From positions 1 to 28,468 of IMG/VR virus record IMGVR_UViG_3300036820_000644: a stretch of 28,468 nt of DNA. One strand, given 5' to 3'. This DNA comes from a virus. A program made the translations under genes and the position numbers. Under the pieces are notes generated by a model, which was not told the DNA's origin, did no database searches, and saw only the letters and a program-made list of their open reading frames with translations. Positions 20,976 through 27,459 of this stretch are shown here, in pieces (the stretch's first letter is position 1; each line of letters opens with the position of its first letter).

Positions 20976-22483
20976 CAAAACGCGCCTCCTAGAGCCCTGA
21001 TTGGCCCATCGTCGTAGCTGTCGTAGCCATCTTGGAGCTCGCTCCGGCGGCTGAAGATCTCGGGCGGCCCGAAGCCGCAATCCAAGTCGACGTCGAGCCG
21101 GCTCGACGCCAGCATCAGTGCGCCCGCCGCAGCGTTCGCCAGGTCATCGTGCGCGGCAGCACCGGCACCATGGTCGACGCTCTCACGGCCGCCCGCGTGA
21201 GCCCTTCGTTCGAGCCCCGCCAGCTGCTGGCGGAGAGGCTGGCTGTCCAGCAGCCGCGCCCGTCCTGACAACAGCAGCGGCAACGCGGCCAGGTAGATCT
21301 CGCTGCGGTTCCGGCGGGATGGCCGATAGTGCACGCCCGCCCGGGAGAACTCATCGCGGACCCAGCCGCCGGAGAAATGATCGCCCTGGACCTCGCTGCA
21401 CCGATATGCGCGCAAGGTCTCAGCGAACTCCACCACCACCGCCGCTGGAACGAACCTCGGCCGGCGCTCCCTTAGCACATCCAAGATCACCGCATTGCCG
21501 GGACCGGCATGCGCTATGCCCATGGTGAAGCTGTCTTGGCCGGTCCCGCCCGCCGCGTCGACGAAGGCGCGATAGGCGACGCCCGGCTCTGGAGCGCGCT
21601 CCCGGACCTTCCAATCCGTGCACGCCTGGATCGCGTCATCAGGCACGAAATCGGCGTCAGTCGACCGCCACTCCGCCAGGTATTCACTGCGGGCGCGCAC
21701 CGGGTCATCGGCCAGCGCCTGGCGGATCAAGGCCGGCGGCAACGCGGGATTCATGACCGTCGATGGCGCTACCCAGCAGACGTCCGCCGCCCGATCATTG
21801 GCGTGCAGCTCGCGCCAGCGCCGGTGCATGAGGCCGCGCGGCCGATAGGGCGAGCTGGACAGCACCAGGAAGCCACCACCAGGAACGGTCGCCATCGCCG
21901 GCTCGCATGCGGCGATCACCTCCTCGTCGCTCGATGCGCTCTCGCCATCCGCCCGCCAGAAGCACGCCTCGTCTCCGATCGTGGCGAGGCACGTGCGCGA
22001 GCGGATCAGCCGGTGATCGTTCGTGCCGACCTCGATCACCGCGCCCGACCGGAACTCGATCTCATCTTCGGTCTGGCGCACCACCTCGCCGGCCAGGAGC
22101 GGCGTTTCGAGAAGCCCGGCGCAATAGCGCCGCAACACGGCGGCCTGGCGCTTGTCGACGGCCAGGAGCAGCACCACGCCGCGTTCGCCGGCGCTCAGCA
22201 GCGTCCGCCAGTCCGCGGCCAGGGCGGCGACCCAGCACGCCAACGCGCTCAGGAACCGGCTCTTGCCGCCTCGGCGACCGATCAGCAGATAGAGGCGGCG
22301 CACCGGGTCTTTGGGCAGGCGGCGACGGCCGGTGCAGCGCTTGACCAGCTCAGCCTCGCTTCGCGTCAGCTGCTCGCCGCTGATCACCTTGGCCAGCGCA
22401 TGCCACGGGGCGAACGAGGGCGCCTTGAACGGGCCGCCGAGCAGCGCCGGATCGCGCAGAGCTGCGGCGAAGCTGACGCTCAT
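20975..22483 (-). CDS. terL: Terminase large subunit
   Basis: A complete 502-residue ATPase-nuclease that drives DNA packaging into proheads. In the ATPase half, a Walker A-like GRRGGKSR (about residues 69-76) and a Walker B-like CLATIGDEACFW (about 165-176) are visible, followed by a VLSSSPYRPRG coupling-type motif. In the nuclease half, acidic clusters are at AYRAFVDAAGGTGQDSF (about 305-321), VQGDHFSGGWVRDEF (about 364-378) and HDDLANAAAGAL (about 443-454), which fit the three metal-binding sites of the RNase H-like nuclease. It starts by ATGA overlap with the upstream small-terminase candidate. No portal gene follows, which is unusual for a phage. Confidence 0.88.
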   Translation of the reverse strand: MSVSFAAALRDPALLGGPFKAPSFAPWHALAKVISGEQLTRSEAELVKRCTGRRRLPKDPVRRLYLLIGRRGGKSRFLSALACWVAALAADWRTLLSAGERGVVLLLAVDKRQAAVLRRYCAGLLETPLLAGEVVRQTEDEIEFRSGAVIEVGTNDHRLIRSRTCLATIGDEACFWRADGESASSDEEVIAACEPAMATVPGGGFLVLSSSPYRPRGLMHRRWRELHANDRAADVCWVAPSTVMNPALPPALIRQALADDPVRARSEYLAEWRSTDADFVPDDAIQACTDWKVRERAPEPGVAYRAFVDAAGGTGQDSFTMGIAHAGPGNAVILDVLRERRPRFVPAAVVVEFAETLRAYRCSEVQGDHFSGGWVRDEFSRAGVHYRPSRRNRSEIYLAALPLLLSGRARLLDSQPLRQQLAGLERRAHAGGRESVDHGAGAAAHDDLANAAAGALMLASSRLDVDLDCGFGPPEIFSRRSELQDGYDSYDDGPIRALGGAF

Positions 22484-22896
22484 GCCGCGGCCTCAGCGGC
22501 GGCTTTCGAGGCCAGGTAGGCGGCCAAGTCACCGCCTAGCGGCTTGGCCTTGCGCTTGGCGGCGGCCAGCTTGTCCAGTGCGCTCAGCTCGCGGGTGAGG
22601 CCGTTGCTGAGGCGCACCAGGTCTTCGTCGCTGATCGTTAGGTCTCCACGGGCGAGCGCGCCGCGGACCTGCTCCAACCGCACGCTCAACGCCGCGGCGG
22701 TCTGAACGCGCAGCCGCTCGGCCGATGATAGCACAGCCAAGCCGCCCAACGGCTCGGCCAGCGCGTGCTCGCGGTCCCGCAGCAACCGGGCGCCGGCCGA
22801 TCGGCCGTCAGCATCAGCGAAGCGCCGCGTCCCGTTACTGACCCGGGCGCGGACCTTGGCCGAGCGCTGGTCAACGGCGGCATGATCGGCGGACAT
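22480..22896 (-). CDS. Terminase small subunit candidate
   Basis: A 138-residue helical, basic protein immediately before the large terminase. Start ATG 22896 is chosen for an AAAGGA site 7 nt upstream; the open frame reaches further but without coding character. The protein has an N-terminal basic region (residues about 10-40), then a long helical core (LSSAERLRVQTAAALSVRLEQVRGALARGDLTISDEDLVRLSNGLTRELSALDKLAAAKR). Position and helical build fit a TerS that would recognise the packaging site, but no clear helix-turn-helix is seen. The call rests mainly on synteny. Confidence 0.55.
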   Translation of the reverse strand: MSADHAAVDQRSAKVRARVSNGTRRFADADGRSAGARLLRDREHALAEPLGGLAVLSSAERLRVQTAAALSVRLEQVRGALARGDLTISDEDLVRLSNGLTRELSALDKLAAAKRKAKPLGGDLAAYLASKAAAEAAA

Positions 22897-22898
22897 CA

Positions 22899-22915
22899 GC
22901 GGTTCCTTTAACCGC
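22899..22915 (-). promoter_or_regulatory. Hairpin with the small-terminase ribosome-binding site in its loop
   Basis: GCGGTT (22899-22904) and AACCGC (22910-22915) flank a 5-nt loop that on the minus strand carries AAAGG, the Shine-Dalgarno of the gene starting at 22896. Such a hairpin may present or hide the site. Six base pairs only, so chance is possible. Confidence 0.35.
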
Positions 22916-23098
22916 CAAAGGGTATGGCGTTGGCCTTTGATTCCACAGAGTTTTCTCGCGCCGTCTGGAGCCGTGCCACGCCGTTTGCCACCAATCGGCT
23001 GTTCGCCCGGCCGCAATTGCGCGAGCGGCGCTGTGTCTGTGTCACCGCGGCGGCGGCAGGCTGCAAAAGCTGGCTCAGCCGGTCTGCGCGCGGTGCGG

Positions 23099-23692
23099 TT
23101 ATCCCGACCGACTTGGAAGCGCCGAGTATCGGCTCACCGTGGTCTCCGCCTTGCGCCGTTCGTCGACCAGTTCGGCGAGCAGTTTGAGCTGAGCTGTCCA
23201 GCGGCGGCGGCCTTCATGGCAGGCGTCGACAATTTCGCTGAGGGCTGGTCTGAACTTCGACGTGCGGCGCAACGTCTGAAGCGCCTCTGCGACGACGATC
23301 GGCGGAAAGCCCTCATCCACCAGGTCATTGGAGACGATCTTCTTGAACGCGTCGACGTCGCCGGCGCCCGCGGGATACACATCGAGCAGGATGCCCACGA
23401 ACACGCGGTTGGCCTTGGCATCAGGCGGCACGGCCAAGGCGTTTTCCGCAAGGGCGCTCAGTGCGAGCAGCTCGTGCTCGGTGGGGCCCTCCAAGAGCCG
23501 GCGGGCGCCCTCCAGGCCACCAAGCTCCCGGCTTTGGCTGCTGACGCGCAAGGCGCACACCAGGACTTGGCTCCACTGCCTCCGATCGGCGAGGGCCACC
23601 TTCTCCCCGTCCAGGGCGACAAGGGTGAAATCCTGCTGAGCACGGCGCGGCGCTGGCGGCATGGCGCCGCCGGGGATGAGGTCATTGGTCAT
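23099..23692 (-). CDS. Replication-region protein, possible helicase-loader-like
   Basis: A 197-residue protein starting at ATG 23692, inside the end of the replication-initiator-like gene (11-bp overlap). The middle (LLALSALAENALAVPPDAKANRVFVGILLDVYPAGAGDVDAFKKIVSNDLVDEGFPPIVVAEALQTLRR) is helical, and TSKFRPALSEIVDACHEGRRRW recalls the FxPSxAEI motif seen in phage helicase-loader-type proteins. That likeness, plus position after an initiator-like gene, is the only basis for the call. It is followed by about 200 bp without a gene before the small-terminase candidate. Confidence 0.45.
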   Translation of the reverse strand: MTNDLIPGGAMPPAPRRAQQDFTLVALDGEKVALADRRQWSQVLVCALRVSSQSRELGGLEGARRLLEGPTEHELLALSALAENALAVPPDAKANRVFVGILLDVYPAGAGDVDAFKKIVSNDLVDEGFPPIVVAEALQTLRRTSKFRPALSEIVDACHEGRRRWTAQLKLLAELVDERRKAETTVSRYSALPSRSG

Positions 23693-24428
23693 CGCTGAAC
23701 AGGTCCCTGACGGCTTCCTCGCTATGGCTGTGCGGTCGCTGCCGGGCGCGTGGCCGCGGCCGGAAGTCGGGCGCTTTGCGGATCCAGTTGCGGAGGGCTG
23801 CGCCCCAGTCCCTACATTGCCGATCATGCTCCAGGGCATGATCTCGGAACCGAGCTCCCTGGTCGCGTGCGTCAACCCCGAGGCTGGCTGCGAGGACGTT
23901 GACAGCGTCCAAGTCCGCCTCGGTCGGGAAGCCTTCGGGAATCGCAGTTGCTGGAGCACGCCTCCTGGGGCGCTCTCTCTCAATGGGTTCCTCAGAGGGT
24001 TCCTTCAAAGGGTTAGGCCCGACGCGCGCCGGGGTTTTTTCCGACCGCGCGTCTGGGTTTTTCCGACAGGCTGTCGGGGTTTTTTCGTCGAAAAGCCCGA
24101 CGGGCGTCTGGCTTTCTGGCCGTGATAACCCCGACGGGCGTCTGGGTTTCAGGACCGGCCGGAAGCGGCTTGAGATGCCAGCACCCCGCCCCCGCTGAAC
24201 TTCGACGTGGCCGCCGGCTTCAAGTACACGAACTGCGCGCCTGATTCCGTCAGGCGTGGCGCCCAGCTCGGAAGCCAGCCGGGATTGCGACGGCCACGCG
24301 GACCCATTCTTGGCGTTGATGTAGCGCACCGCCAGGATCAGCCCGACCCGAAGGGCCAGGGCGGACAGCTGGCCATCCGTCACCAGCTGCTCGATCCACG
24401 CGAGCTTGTCCTGGGTCGACCAGCTCAT
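23682..24428 (-). CDS. Replication initiator-like protein with winged helix and internal iterons
   Basis: A 248-residue protein. Residues about 10-90 (DKLAWIEQLVTDGQLSALALRVGLILAVRYIN, then GSAWPSQSRLASELGATPDGIRRAVRVLEAGGHVEVQRG) form a clear winged-helix domain of the kind used by phage replication proteins and MarR-like regulators. Residues about 92-145 are a Pro/Arg-rich linker with repeated KTP...RKNPDARSEKTP units. The C-terminal part (ATAIPEGFPTEADLDAVNVLAASLG, then FRDHALEHDRQCRDWGAALRNWIRKAPDF) matches the DNA/helicase-binding tail of O-like initiators. The linker DNA holds regular direct repeats (24019-24152), an arrangement like lambda ori inside gene O. Start ATG 24428 overlaps the preceding small frame. 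Confidence 0.7.
   Translation of the reverse strand: MSWSTQDKLAWIEQLVTDGQLSALALRVGLILAVRYINAKNGSAWPSQSRLASELGATPDGIRRAVRVLEAGGHVEVQRGRGAGISSRFRPVLKPRRPSGLSRPESQTPVGLFDEKTPTACRKNPDARSEKTPARVGPNPLKEPSEEPIERERPRRRAPATAIPEGFPTEADLDAVNVLAASLGVDARDQGARFRDHALEHDRQCRDWGAALRNWIRKAPDFRPRPRARQRPHSHSEEAVRDLFSDDQ
24019..24152 (+). repeat. Five iteron-like direct repeats inside the initiator gene (candidate origin)
   Basis: Five imperfect ~22-nt repeats with the core CCGACGGGCGTCTGGG plus a T-run begin at 24019, 24041, 24063, 24097 and 24131. The steps are 22, 22, 34 and 34 nt, so the last three are spaced by the same extra 12 nt. Such regular repeats within an initiator gene are typical of replication origins recognised by the protein encoded there. 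Confidence 0.55.
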
Positions 24429-24517
24429 CAGGCGCTCCGGAGGTGCAGCGTCATCACGACGCTGCGGGGATGGACCTGGACGGGGCGGAGCTGGGCGCTT
24501 AGGGTCGCTGCGCTCAC
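24428..24517 (-). CDS. Possible 29-residue translationally coupled peptide
   Basis: A GTG at 24517 opens a 29-codon frame that ends TGATG over the start of the initiator-like gene. The peptide VSAATLSAQLRPVQVHPRS ending in MTLHLRSA is plausible but has no good Shine-Dalgarno. It fills an otherwise empty gap of about 160 bp in the operon and might couple translation of the initiator. Confidence 0.25.
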   Translation of the reverse strand: MSAATLSAQLRPVQVHPRSVVMTLHLRSA

Positions 24518-24591
24518 AAGGCAGCCGCCCCGCCAGGCGGATTTCAACGGTCGGCCCCTCCTACGTGGCCGGCCGTTGTCGTTTCGGCGTG

Positions 24592-24786
24592 TCAGGTCTG
24601 GCCCTCGGGCTCGGCGCCTTCGTCTTGGGCGCGCTGTTCGATCGTGAGCGCGGCGCGGCGGCCCGCCTCGAATCGCTCGTGCTCGAATTCGGCGGCGAAC
24701 AGCTCGTTGAATTCGTCCCATACCGACATGACGCTGCCCTGGGCGTGGGCGAGCAACCATTCGACCATCTCGTTCATCTCGGTCAT
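24592..24786 (-). CDS. Small acidic helical protein
   Basis: A 64-residue acidic protein starting at ATG 24786, one base after the preceding stop, with GGAGGG in the end of the upstream gene. The sequence EMVEWLLAHAQGSVMSVWDEFNELFAAEFEHERFEAGRRAALTIEQRAQDEG is a single long amphipathic helical region. Family unknown; small acidic proteins of this kind often lie between Xis-like and replication genes. Confidence 0.6.
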   Translation of the reverse strand: MTEMNEMVEWLLAHAQGSVMSVWDEFNELFAAEFEHERFEAGRRAALTIEQRAQDEGAEPEGQT

Positions 24787-24787
24787 G

Positions 24788-24997
24788 TCATCCCTCCGCC
24801 ATCGCCGCGGGCACCTCCGGCCCGCGAGTCCTGTCGGGCCCAAGGCGCTGCTCGGCCACCCACCATGCGGGAACCTTGATCAATCGCCCAAAGCGCCTGC
24901 CAGGGATCTCGCCCCGCCCGATCGCCGCTCGCACTGATTTCACTTCCATGCCCGTGGCGTCAGCCACCTCTTGGACACTCAGCAGCACCTTTTCCAT
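24788..24997 (-). CDS. AlpA/excisionase-like HTH protein
   Basis: A 69-residue protein starting at ATG 24997, with AAAGGAG 6 nt upstream on the minus strand. MEKVLLSVQEVADATGMEVKSVRAAIGRGEIPGRRFGRLIKVPAWWVAEQRLG is a standard MerR-like helix-turn-helix of the Xis/AlpA class: LSVQEVADATG first helices, VRAAIGRGEIPG recognition and wing, then a VPAWWV strand. In prophages and P4-like satellites such proteins direct excision or activate the element. It is the first gene of the long minus-strand operon and diverges from the RHH-integrase operon. Confidence 0.72.
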   Translation of the reverse strand: MEKVLLSVQEVADATGMEVKSVRAAIGRGEIPGRRFGRLIKVPAWWVAEQRLGPDRTRGPEVPAAMAEG

Positions 24998-25072
24998 GGT
25001 CGCTCCTTTGCCGCCCGCGATGGGGTGTTTCGCGCCGGAAGCTGCCATGCAGCGCCTTGAGGCGCCAAGGCT

Positions 25073-25095
25073 ACTGTGCTACGTCGTAGCACAGT
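25073..25095. promoter_or_regulatory. 23-bp palindromic operator between the divergent operons
   Basis: ACTGTGCTACG (25073-25083) and CGTAGCACAGT (25085-25095) form a perfect 11-bp inverted repeat about one central T. It ends 13 bp before the RHH regulator's ATG and lies between that gene and the divergent AlpA-like gene. It is the natural site for the RHH protein to repress its own and possibly both operons. Confidence 0.65.
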
Positions 25096-25108
25096 TACGG
25101 GGAAGCAC

Positions 25109-25702
25109 ATGGGCACCAGAGGTCCTCACGCCGGCACTGAGAAGCGCGGACCGCCGACCGGCATTCGGTTTGATCCCGCGCTGAAGGCCAGACTGAAGGC
25201 CGCAGCCGATGCTAGCGAGAGGACCTTCTCCGAAGAGGTCTCCGCGCGCCTTCAGATGTCATTCGGTGCCAATGACTGGTTTGGGGATGTCGAGACCTAC
25301 GCCCTCTGCCAGTTGATCGCGCTCGCCCTCAGAGATGTCGGCCGCTACTCGGGCGCGCCATGGCATCGTCATCCATGGTCGTATGGCCAAGCGAGCACGG
25401 CAGTCGCCGAGGTGATGGGCCACTTCAAGCCAGACGAATCGGCCGGTGAAGCGTCCCATCCCCTGGGGGATGACTTCTCATCCCCCGAGGCTAAGGCCAC
25501 GCTTCAGAATTTCAGGCTGGGCGAAGCGGTCGCTCTCCAAGCGGTCCATAGGCTGATGGCGCTGACAGAGCACAGCGACATTCAAGACGCGGATCGACTC
25601 CATGTGATCGCCGCCGGGCTGCTTGATCGGCTCATGCGCACCGGCACGGCTGAAAATGTCAGTAGCGCCTTGGACAAGCTCATAAAGGAGGGCTCATCGT
25701 GA
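25109..25702 (+). CDS. Ribbon-helix-helix (Arc-like) regulator, candidate element repressor
   Basis: A 197-residue protein starting at ATG 25109 with GGGGA upstream; an in-frame start at 25076 lies within the operator and is less likely. Residues about 17-52 (TGIRFDPALKARLKAAADASERTFSEEVSARLQMSF) are an Arc/MetJ-type ribbon-helix-helix: a strand followed by two helices. The remaining ~145 residues are helical with no recognised domain and may serve sensing or oligomerisation. It is translationally coupled to the integrase by GTGA and preceded by a perfect palindrome. In this position it probably controls lysogeny or excision; integrase would be produced together with its regulator. Confidence 0.65.
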   Translation: MGTRGPHAGTEKRGPPTGIRFDPALKARLKAAADASERTFSEEVSARLQMSFGANDWFGDVETYALCQLIALALRDVGRYSGAPWHRHPWSYGQASTAVAEVMGHFKPDESAGEASHPLGDDFSSPEAKATLQNFRLGEAVALQAVHRLMALTEHSDIQDADRLHVIAAGLLDRLMRTGTAENVSSALDKLIKEGSS

Positions 25703-26904
25703 ACGGATTTCAGCGACACCGTCGCGCCCGGGGCGACGGCGGCTATCGCCAGCGCGGAGAGTCCTGGGAGCTGAAATTTGCAGCGACCGACCCTGCGACC
25801 GGACTCCGCCGGATGAGGTACTTCACGCTCAGGGCTGAGCCCGGGCGGCCGACTCCCACGGAGACGGATGCCCGGAGGAAGCTCCGTGAGCTGGTCCGAC
25901 AGGCCGAGGAGGGCGCGTTCATCCCCCCCGCGCGTCAGGCGTTCGGCGACGTGCTCGACGCCTGGGACCGATCATTGTCCGTCAGCCCAAAGACGGCCGA
26001 GCGCTATCGCGAGCTGGTGCGGCTGCATATCCGCCCGCATCTCGGCGATCTTAAGCTCCAGGCGTTGCGCCCGACGCGCATCGAGGCGTTCTACCAGGAC
26101 CTTCGGGCCGGGCGAGGCCGTGACGGGAAGGGCGGCGCGCGGTCGCTGTCAGCCCGCACGGTCGGCCACATACACAGGCTCCTGGTGAAGATGCTGTCCC
26201 TGGCCGAGCGGGACGGCCTGATCGCGTCCAACCCGGCTCGCAAGGCCGAACGGCCCAGGGTCGAACGCACCGAAATCGAGATCCTCGGCGAGGATCAGGT
26301 GCGGGAGCTTCTGACCAAGCTGCGTGGCCGGCCAATGTACTTGATCGCAGCTCTTGGGGTGGCGACCGGAATGCGCCGGGGCGAAATGCTCGCACTCCGC
26401 TGGAAAGACGTGGACCTTGAGAGGGCGGAGCTACAGGTCCAGCAGTCGTTGGAACAGACCAACGATGGCCTCCGGTTCAAGTCGCCCAAGACCAAGTACG
26501 GGCGCCGCACCATCTCGCTCCCGGCGTTCATCGTCGCCGAGCTGAAGACCCACCGGGCCGCACAGAGGGAGGAGAGGCTCGCCCTAGGCCTCGGTAAAGA
26601 GGGCGACGATGCGCTGGTGCTGCGGCGCCCCGATGGTTCCCCGCTGGTCCCGGACAACGTGTCTTCCGAGTGGCGCAAGGTGGTGTCCAGCCCCAACCTC
26701 CCCAAGGTGAGCCTGCATGCTCTACGCCACACGCACGCGAGCCAGCTAATCGCCTCGGGCATGGACGTGCTCACGATCAGCCGCCGGCTGGGCCACGGGT
26801 CGCCGTCCATCACGCTTGACGTCTACAGCCACCTGTTTAAGCCGACCGACCGCGGCGCGGCGGCGATCTTCGACAAGGCCTTCGGTGCGTTGCAGGCCGA
26901 CTGA
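25699..26904 (+). CDS. int: Tyrosine recombinase, phage integrase
   Basis: A 401-residue integrase starting at GTG 25699, overlapping the RHH stop. Residues about 1-75 form an arm-type DNA-binding-like domain (GDGGYRQRGESWELKF strand pattern). Residues about 80-175 are the SAM-like core-binding domain (FGDVLDAWDRSLSVSPKTAERYRELVRLHIRPHLGDLKL opening). The catalytic domain shows Arg226 in TGMRRGEML, a Lys in SPKTKYGRRTISL, His340 and Arg343 in LHALRHTHAS, His366 in LGHGSPS and nucleophile Tyr376 in LDVYSHLF, so the active site is complete. It lies about 100 bp from the tRNA core and is expected to recombine the 39-bp repeats. Confidence 0.93.
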   Translation: MNGFQRHRRARGDGGYRQRGESWELKFAATDPATGLRRMRYFTLRAEPGRPTPTETDARRKLRELVRQAEEGAFIPPARQAFGDVLDAWDRSLSVSPKTAERYRELVRLHIRPHLGDLKLQALRPTRIEAFYQDLRAGRGRDGKGGARSLSARTVGHIHRLLVKMLSLAERDGLIASNPARKAERPRVERTEIEILGEDQVRELLTKLRGRPMYLIAALGVATGMRRGEMLALRWKDVDLERAELQVQQSLEQTNDGLRFKSPKTKYGRRTISLPAFIVAELKTHRAAQREERLALGLGKEGDDALVLRRPDGSPLVPDNVSSEWRKVVSSPNLPKVSLHALRHTHASQLIASGMDVLTISRRLGHGSPSITLDVYSHLFKPTDRGAAAIFDKAFGALQAD

Positions 26905-26932
26905 GAACAAACCGGAAGCATCTCGGAGCCCG

Positions 26933-26953
26933 ATTGGTGGCAGATAGGTGGCA
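26933..26953 (+). other. Candidate integrase arm-type sites, right
   Basis: ATTGGTGGCA (26933-26942) is followed after 4 nt by a second GGTGGCA (26947-26953). They lie between the integrase stop and the right core and match the left-end copy. Same orientation, near the core: a typical arm-site layout. Confidence 0.42.
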
Positions 26954-27007
26954 AGCCGCCGTCCGCCGCCACCGCCGACTGAGCTAAAGGTTTGATTTCG
27001 CTGGTGA

Positions 27008-27046
27008 GGACGGGTGGCCGAGTGGTTGAAGGCAGCGGTCTTGAAA
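27008..27046 (+). other. attR core: 5' half of tRNA-Ser shared with attL
   Basis: This stretch is identical to 18004-18042. The identity stops just after the anticodon loop (27046), so the crossover is inside or before that loop, a usual place for tyrosine integrases that use tRNA genes. Upstream of it the two copies differ from the first base before the tRNA. Confidence 0.85.
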
Positions 27047-27097
27047 ACCGCCGTGCGTGCAAGCGCACCGTGGGTTCGAATCCCACCCCGTCCGCCA
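27008..27097 (+). tRNA. tRNA-Ser(UGA), intact, with encoded CCA
   Basis: The 90-base gene folds as a class II serine tRNA: acceptor GGACGGG pairs with CCCGTCC (27087-27093), then discriminator G and CCA (27095-27097). The D-arm GCC/GGC, anticodon stem GCGGT/ACCGC with loop CTTGAAA (anticodon TGA), a long variable arm and T-stem GTGGG/CCCAC are all present. Its first 39 bases are duplicated at 18004-18042, so its 5' half and upstream promoter come with the integrated element and its 3' half is the original chromosomal one. Confidence 0.95.
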
Positions 27098-27459
27098 ACC
27101 TTCCCGCGCTACGGTCGTCGCCCGAGCGCAGCGGCTGCTAACCGCCGGGATTCGCGCGCCTATTCGGGGCGAAGCCGACGTGGGCGGCGTCACTCCGCAC
27201 AACTTTCCCCTCTAATTCCCGCCTTTGCGCCGGCTGTCTCCGCGCGTCTTTGATCTACTCCGGTTTCCCTGCGAACAGGGTAATCTACAGGGAACCGGCC
27301 GGATTTCGGTCCGAAACGGGCCCTCCAGGACGGGCAGATTGCTCTCATCCCTTTGAAGTCACGAGGAATTGCTCTCGCTTCCCTGCTCACCATGGAGCAG
27401 GGAAGGAATCAGGCGGAGCAGGGAAACAATCCACCCACAACAGGATATCGGATGGAACT
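27098..27459. repeat. Non-coding stretch with CAGGGAA-type inverted repeats
   Basis: No convincing gene is seen in these 362 bases. They hold repeated TTCCCTG/CAGGGAA motifs: an imperfect stem CCGGTTTCCCTG (27260-27271) with CAGGGAACCGG (27288-27298), and a perfect 11-bp stem CTTCCCTGCTC (27378-27388) with GAGCAGGGAAG (27395-27405), then one further GAGCAGGGAAA copy. Similar arrays next to recombinase genes are, as far as I recall, frequent in alphaproteobacteria. They could be a recombinase site array or a terminator for the gene ending at 27460. Confidence 0.5.

Larger units (their letters stand above)
18043..27046. mobile_element. 9.0-kb integrative element with terminase genes (satellite-like or remnant prophage)
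   Basis: The segment is bounded by a 39-bp tRNA-Ser direct repeat. It carries a tyrosine integrase next to the right end, an RHH regulator, an AlpA/Xis-like gene, replication-type genes, small-terminase candidate and complete large terminase, and phage head-associated small proteins, but no portal, capsid, tail or lysis gene. The minus-strand genes from 24997 to 18715 are mostly joined by ATGA or TGATG overlaps, and none has a visible frameshift. The size and content resemble phage satellites, which borrow particles from a helper; a deletion derivative of a prophage is the alternative. It adjoins the lysis end of a podovirus prophage. Confidence 0.75.

Noticed and set aside
22924-23698. Plus-strand frames opposite the helicase-loader-like gene
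   Set aside because: Low-complexity translations; the minus frame has overlap coupling and a conserved-looking FRPALSEI segment.
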